Shown here piece by piece: positions 62,374-64,000 of a stretch of 64,000 bases of DNA. Numbering within the stretch: the first letter of the stretch is position 1; each line of letters begins with the position of its first letter. The notes beneath the pieces were generated by a model. It was not told the DNA's origin. It ran no database searches and saw only the letters and a list, made by a program, of their open reading frames with translations. The translations under genes and the position numbers were made by a program. Origin of the DNA: Desulfobulbaceae bacterium (GTDB lineage: Bacteria > Desulfobacterota > Desulfobulbia > Desulfobulbales > Desulfocapsaceae); NCBI GenBank assembly GCA_003249645.1, contig QKIH01000090.1, forward strand, positions 1-64,000, written 5' to 3'.

Positions 62374-63966
62374 TCAGGAACTTGCTTGTTCACTGAAAAA
62401 GTACTGGTTTTTGCCGCTTGCTTTCGAATTGTACATCGCCTTGTCAGCCGCCTTAATGAGGGCCTCCCTTGAAGAGCCGTTATCAGGAAAAAGGGCTATT
62501 CCGACACTACCGGAGACAAGATATTTTTCTTTATTGTATGTTATTTCTTCCCGCAGGGCCGCTAATATTTTGACACCGACAGATTCAATTTCCGAAGGAG
62601 AGGAAACATCATCAAGAATAATGCCAAATTCATCACCGCCCAGTCGACATACCGTATCATACTTTCTACTGGTATCTTGCAGACGATGGGCAACTGTCTT
62701 CAATGTTAAATCCCCGGCGTGATGTCCCAGCTTGTCATTGATTTGTTTGAATCCATCAAGATCAATAAATAACACCGCCAGTTTCTCCCCTTTGCGTCTT
62801 GCTCTGGCTATTTTCTTACTCAGCTCTATATAAAAGAAGGACCGGTTGTTTAGGCCCGTCAGAGCGTCGTGATGCGCAAGATACTGAATCTGTTCCTCTC
62901 TGATTTTTCTCTCGGTTATATCCGTTATTGATCCGATAATGCCAATCGGCTCTCCGGATCCGTCAACATGACGATTCTTGTTAATGATAACGTGATGAAA
63001 GAGACCGTCACTGTACTTCACTGTCGTTTCATAATTCAGGGTCTTCCCTGACTCCAGGATCTCTCTGTCTGAGCTGACACTGAGCTTTATATCAGTGCTT
63101 TCCCTGCCGATATCTTCCACCTTTTTACCGAGAGCTTTCTCTTCCACAATGTCGAAAACCCTGCAGAACGCCGAATTAACTCGCCTGATTCGAAGATGGC
63201 GATCTTTGTAGAAAACAGGAAGAGGAAGAGTTTCAAAAAGCGTATCGAGAAAATCACTATTCATCTTCAATTCATCGGAGATTTTCTGCTGTTCCTGATA
63301 ACTTGCATCCAGCCTTTCAACCAGGGATTCGATTTCCCGTATGGCACTTACCTGCTCCCTGTTTTTTTCCTCCAGCACGAGATTGAGCGAGTTCAATGTT
63401 TCCCGCTGTTCCCGGTAGTTTTTCATGGCAATATTGACGAGCAGTCCAAATCCGATACTGAGAGCAGCTAAATCGATAAAACGATCACTGAGATGACGAA
63501 CCGTCGGACCATACTGCGGTATGGCCTCCGGAAACATAATTGCACAGAAATAAAGCAACAAAAGAAAGAAGAAAACCAGCACGAGCCCATACATAAACTG
63601 CCGCTGTTGAAGAATAATCGGCAACATTCCCGCTAAAGCGACAATTGCCGGAAACGCAATGCCGGTATAGCCACCAAGAGCGAACCAATCAACAGTAAGA
63701 GCGATCAGGATCACCAGAATATACAACCAGACAAGACCTGACCACATCTTCTCTTTCCTGCTTAAAACATACATCACAGTAAAAATAAGGAAAAACAGGA
63801 GGCTTACTGAAATGGCTATGAGCGGTAGGGTCAGCAACAGTGATGCAGCAAGAATTAACCCACTGATAACGCATGCCGCAAACGTGGAAGCACTGAAGCA
63901 CCTTCTCTCGATCGAAAAGACTTCTGAGGAGCCAAGAATGATATCACTCGAATACAATTTCATCAT
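62374..63966 (-). CDS. Membrane diguanylate cyclase with PAS and GGDEF domains
   Basis: A 530-residue c-di-GMP synthase. About five to six N-terminal membrane helices (residues 25-185) are followed by a short coiled coil, a PAS/PAC domain (about 235-355) and a GGDEF domain (about 360-528). The active site CRLGGDEFGIIL is intact. An RKYD segment five residues upstream forms the inhibitory I-site (RxxD), so product feedback is likely. The membrane part resembles a MASE-like sensor; its signal is unknown. Two in-frame ATGs (63966 and 63963) are possible starts, and no strong ribosome binding site is visible. Confidence 0.92.
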   Translation of the reverse strand: MMKLYSSDIILGSSEVFSIERRCFSASTFAACVISGLILAASLLLTLPLIAISVSLLFFLIFTVMYVLSRKEKMWSGLVWLYILVILIALTVDWFALGGYTGIAFPAIVALAGMLPIILQQRQFMYGLVLVFFFLLLLYFCAIMFPEAIPQYGPTVRHLSDRFIDLAALSIGFGLLVNIAMKNYREQRETLNSLNLVLEEKNREQVSAIREIESLVERLDASYQEQQKISDELKMNSDFLDTLFETLPLPVFYKDRHLRIRRVNSAFCRVFDIVEEKALGKKVEDIGRESTDIKLSVSSDREILESGKTLNYETTVKYSDGLFHHVIINKNRHVDGSGEPIGIIGSITDITERKIREEQIQYLAHHDALTGLNNRSFFYIELSKKIARARRKGEKLAVLFIDLDGFKQINDKLGHHAGDLTLKTVAHRLQDTSRKYDTVCRLGGDEFGIILDDVSSPSEIESVGVKILAALREEITYNKEKYLVSGSVGIALFPDNGSSREALIKAADKAMYNSKASGKNQYFFSEQASS

Positions 63967-64000
63967 TGAGCATCAAAATAATAATTTGAAAGCGAAACAC

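Noticed and set aside
1-64000. CRISPR arrays, rRNA, tRNA, insertion sequences, prophage
   Set aside because: No regularly spaced repeats, no recognisable RNA genes, transposases, integrases or phage structural genes were seen; the helicase alone is not evidence of a prophage.

Overview
The window (about 64 kb, roughly 47% G+C by eye) is dense bacterial chromosome with no phage, IS element, CRISPR array, rRNA or tRNA that I can recognise. Gene content fits a Gram-negative anaerobe of the Desulfobacterota (former Deltaproteobacteria), perhaps Desulfobulbales. It combines an LPS Kdo transferase, folate-dependent TrmFO, a FabL-type enoyl reductase, many sensor kinases and chemoreceptors, a sigma-54 activator with a matching promoter, and c-di-GMP proteins. 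No sulfate-reduction gene lies in the window, so the taxon is an inference.

Layout. 1-6 kb: the end of a 3D-domain protein, trmFO, then a LytS/LytTR two-component pair followed by a CstA-family transporter. A 21-bp-period direct repeat lies upstream of the transporter, which is the arrangement of pyruvate-sensing systems. 6.4-19 kb: one long minus-strand L-arabinose operon (araA, a ChvE-GguAB-type ABC transporter, araB, araD and a YtfQRT-YjfF-type ABC transporter). A divergent LacI-family regulator and GTTAAC-rich operators sit at its head. 20-26.5 kb: a YczE-like membrane protein, an exported metallo-beta-lactamase-fold protein, an NlpC/P60 lipoprotein, a stomatin/NfeD pair, and a zinc module (znuA divergent from a Fur-family gene with two palindromes between them).

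26.8-33 kb: a tightly coupled pair encoding a large HEAT-like/cNMP-like/PilZ protein and a Twinkle/T7-gp4-like helicase whose TOPRIM acidic residues appear lost. This is followed by maf and a small cNMP-binding protein. This pair is the least conventional system in the window. 33-45 kb: mostly housekeeping genes (fabL, DUF362, serA, radical SAM, waaA, a cyclophilin-FKBP fusion, trpS, dnaK, grpE).

45-64 kb: signalling and metabolism. There is a hybrid kinase, a degenerate CDF-like protein, a DUF2156 protein and an FAD-linked dehydrogenase. Next comes a hybrid kinase plus NtrC-type regulator beside a sigma-54 promoter with an upstream palindrome, driving a small unknown protein and a CZB-type chemoreceptor. 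A second chemoreceptor (dCache), an apparently structured intergenic region, and a degenerate EAL-HDOD gene downstream of a GGDEF diguanylate cyclase complete the window.
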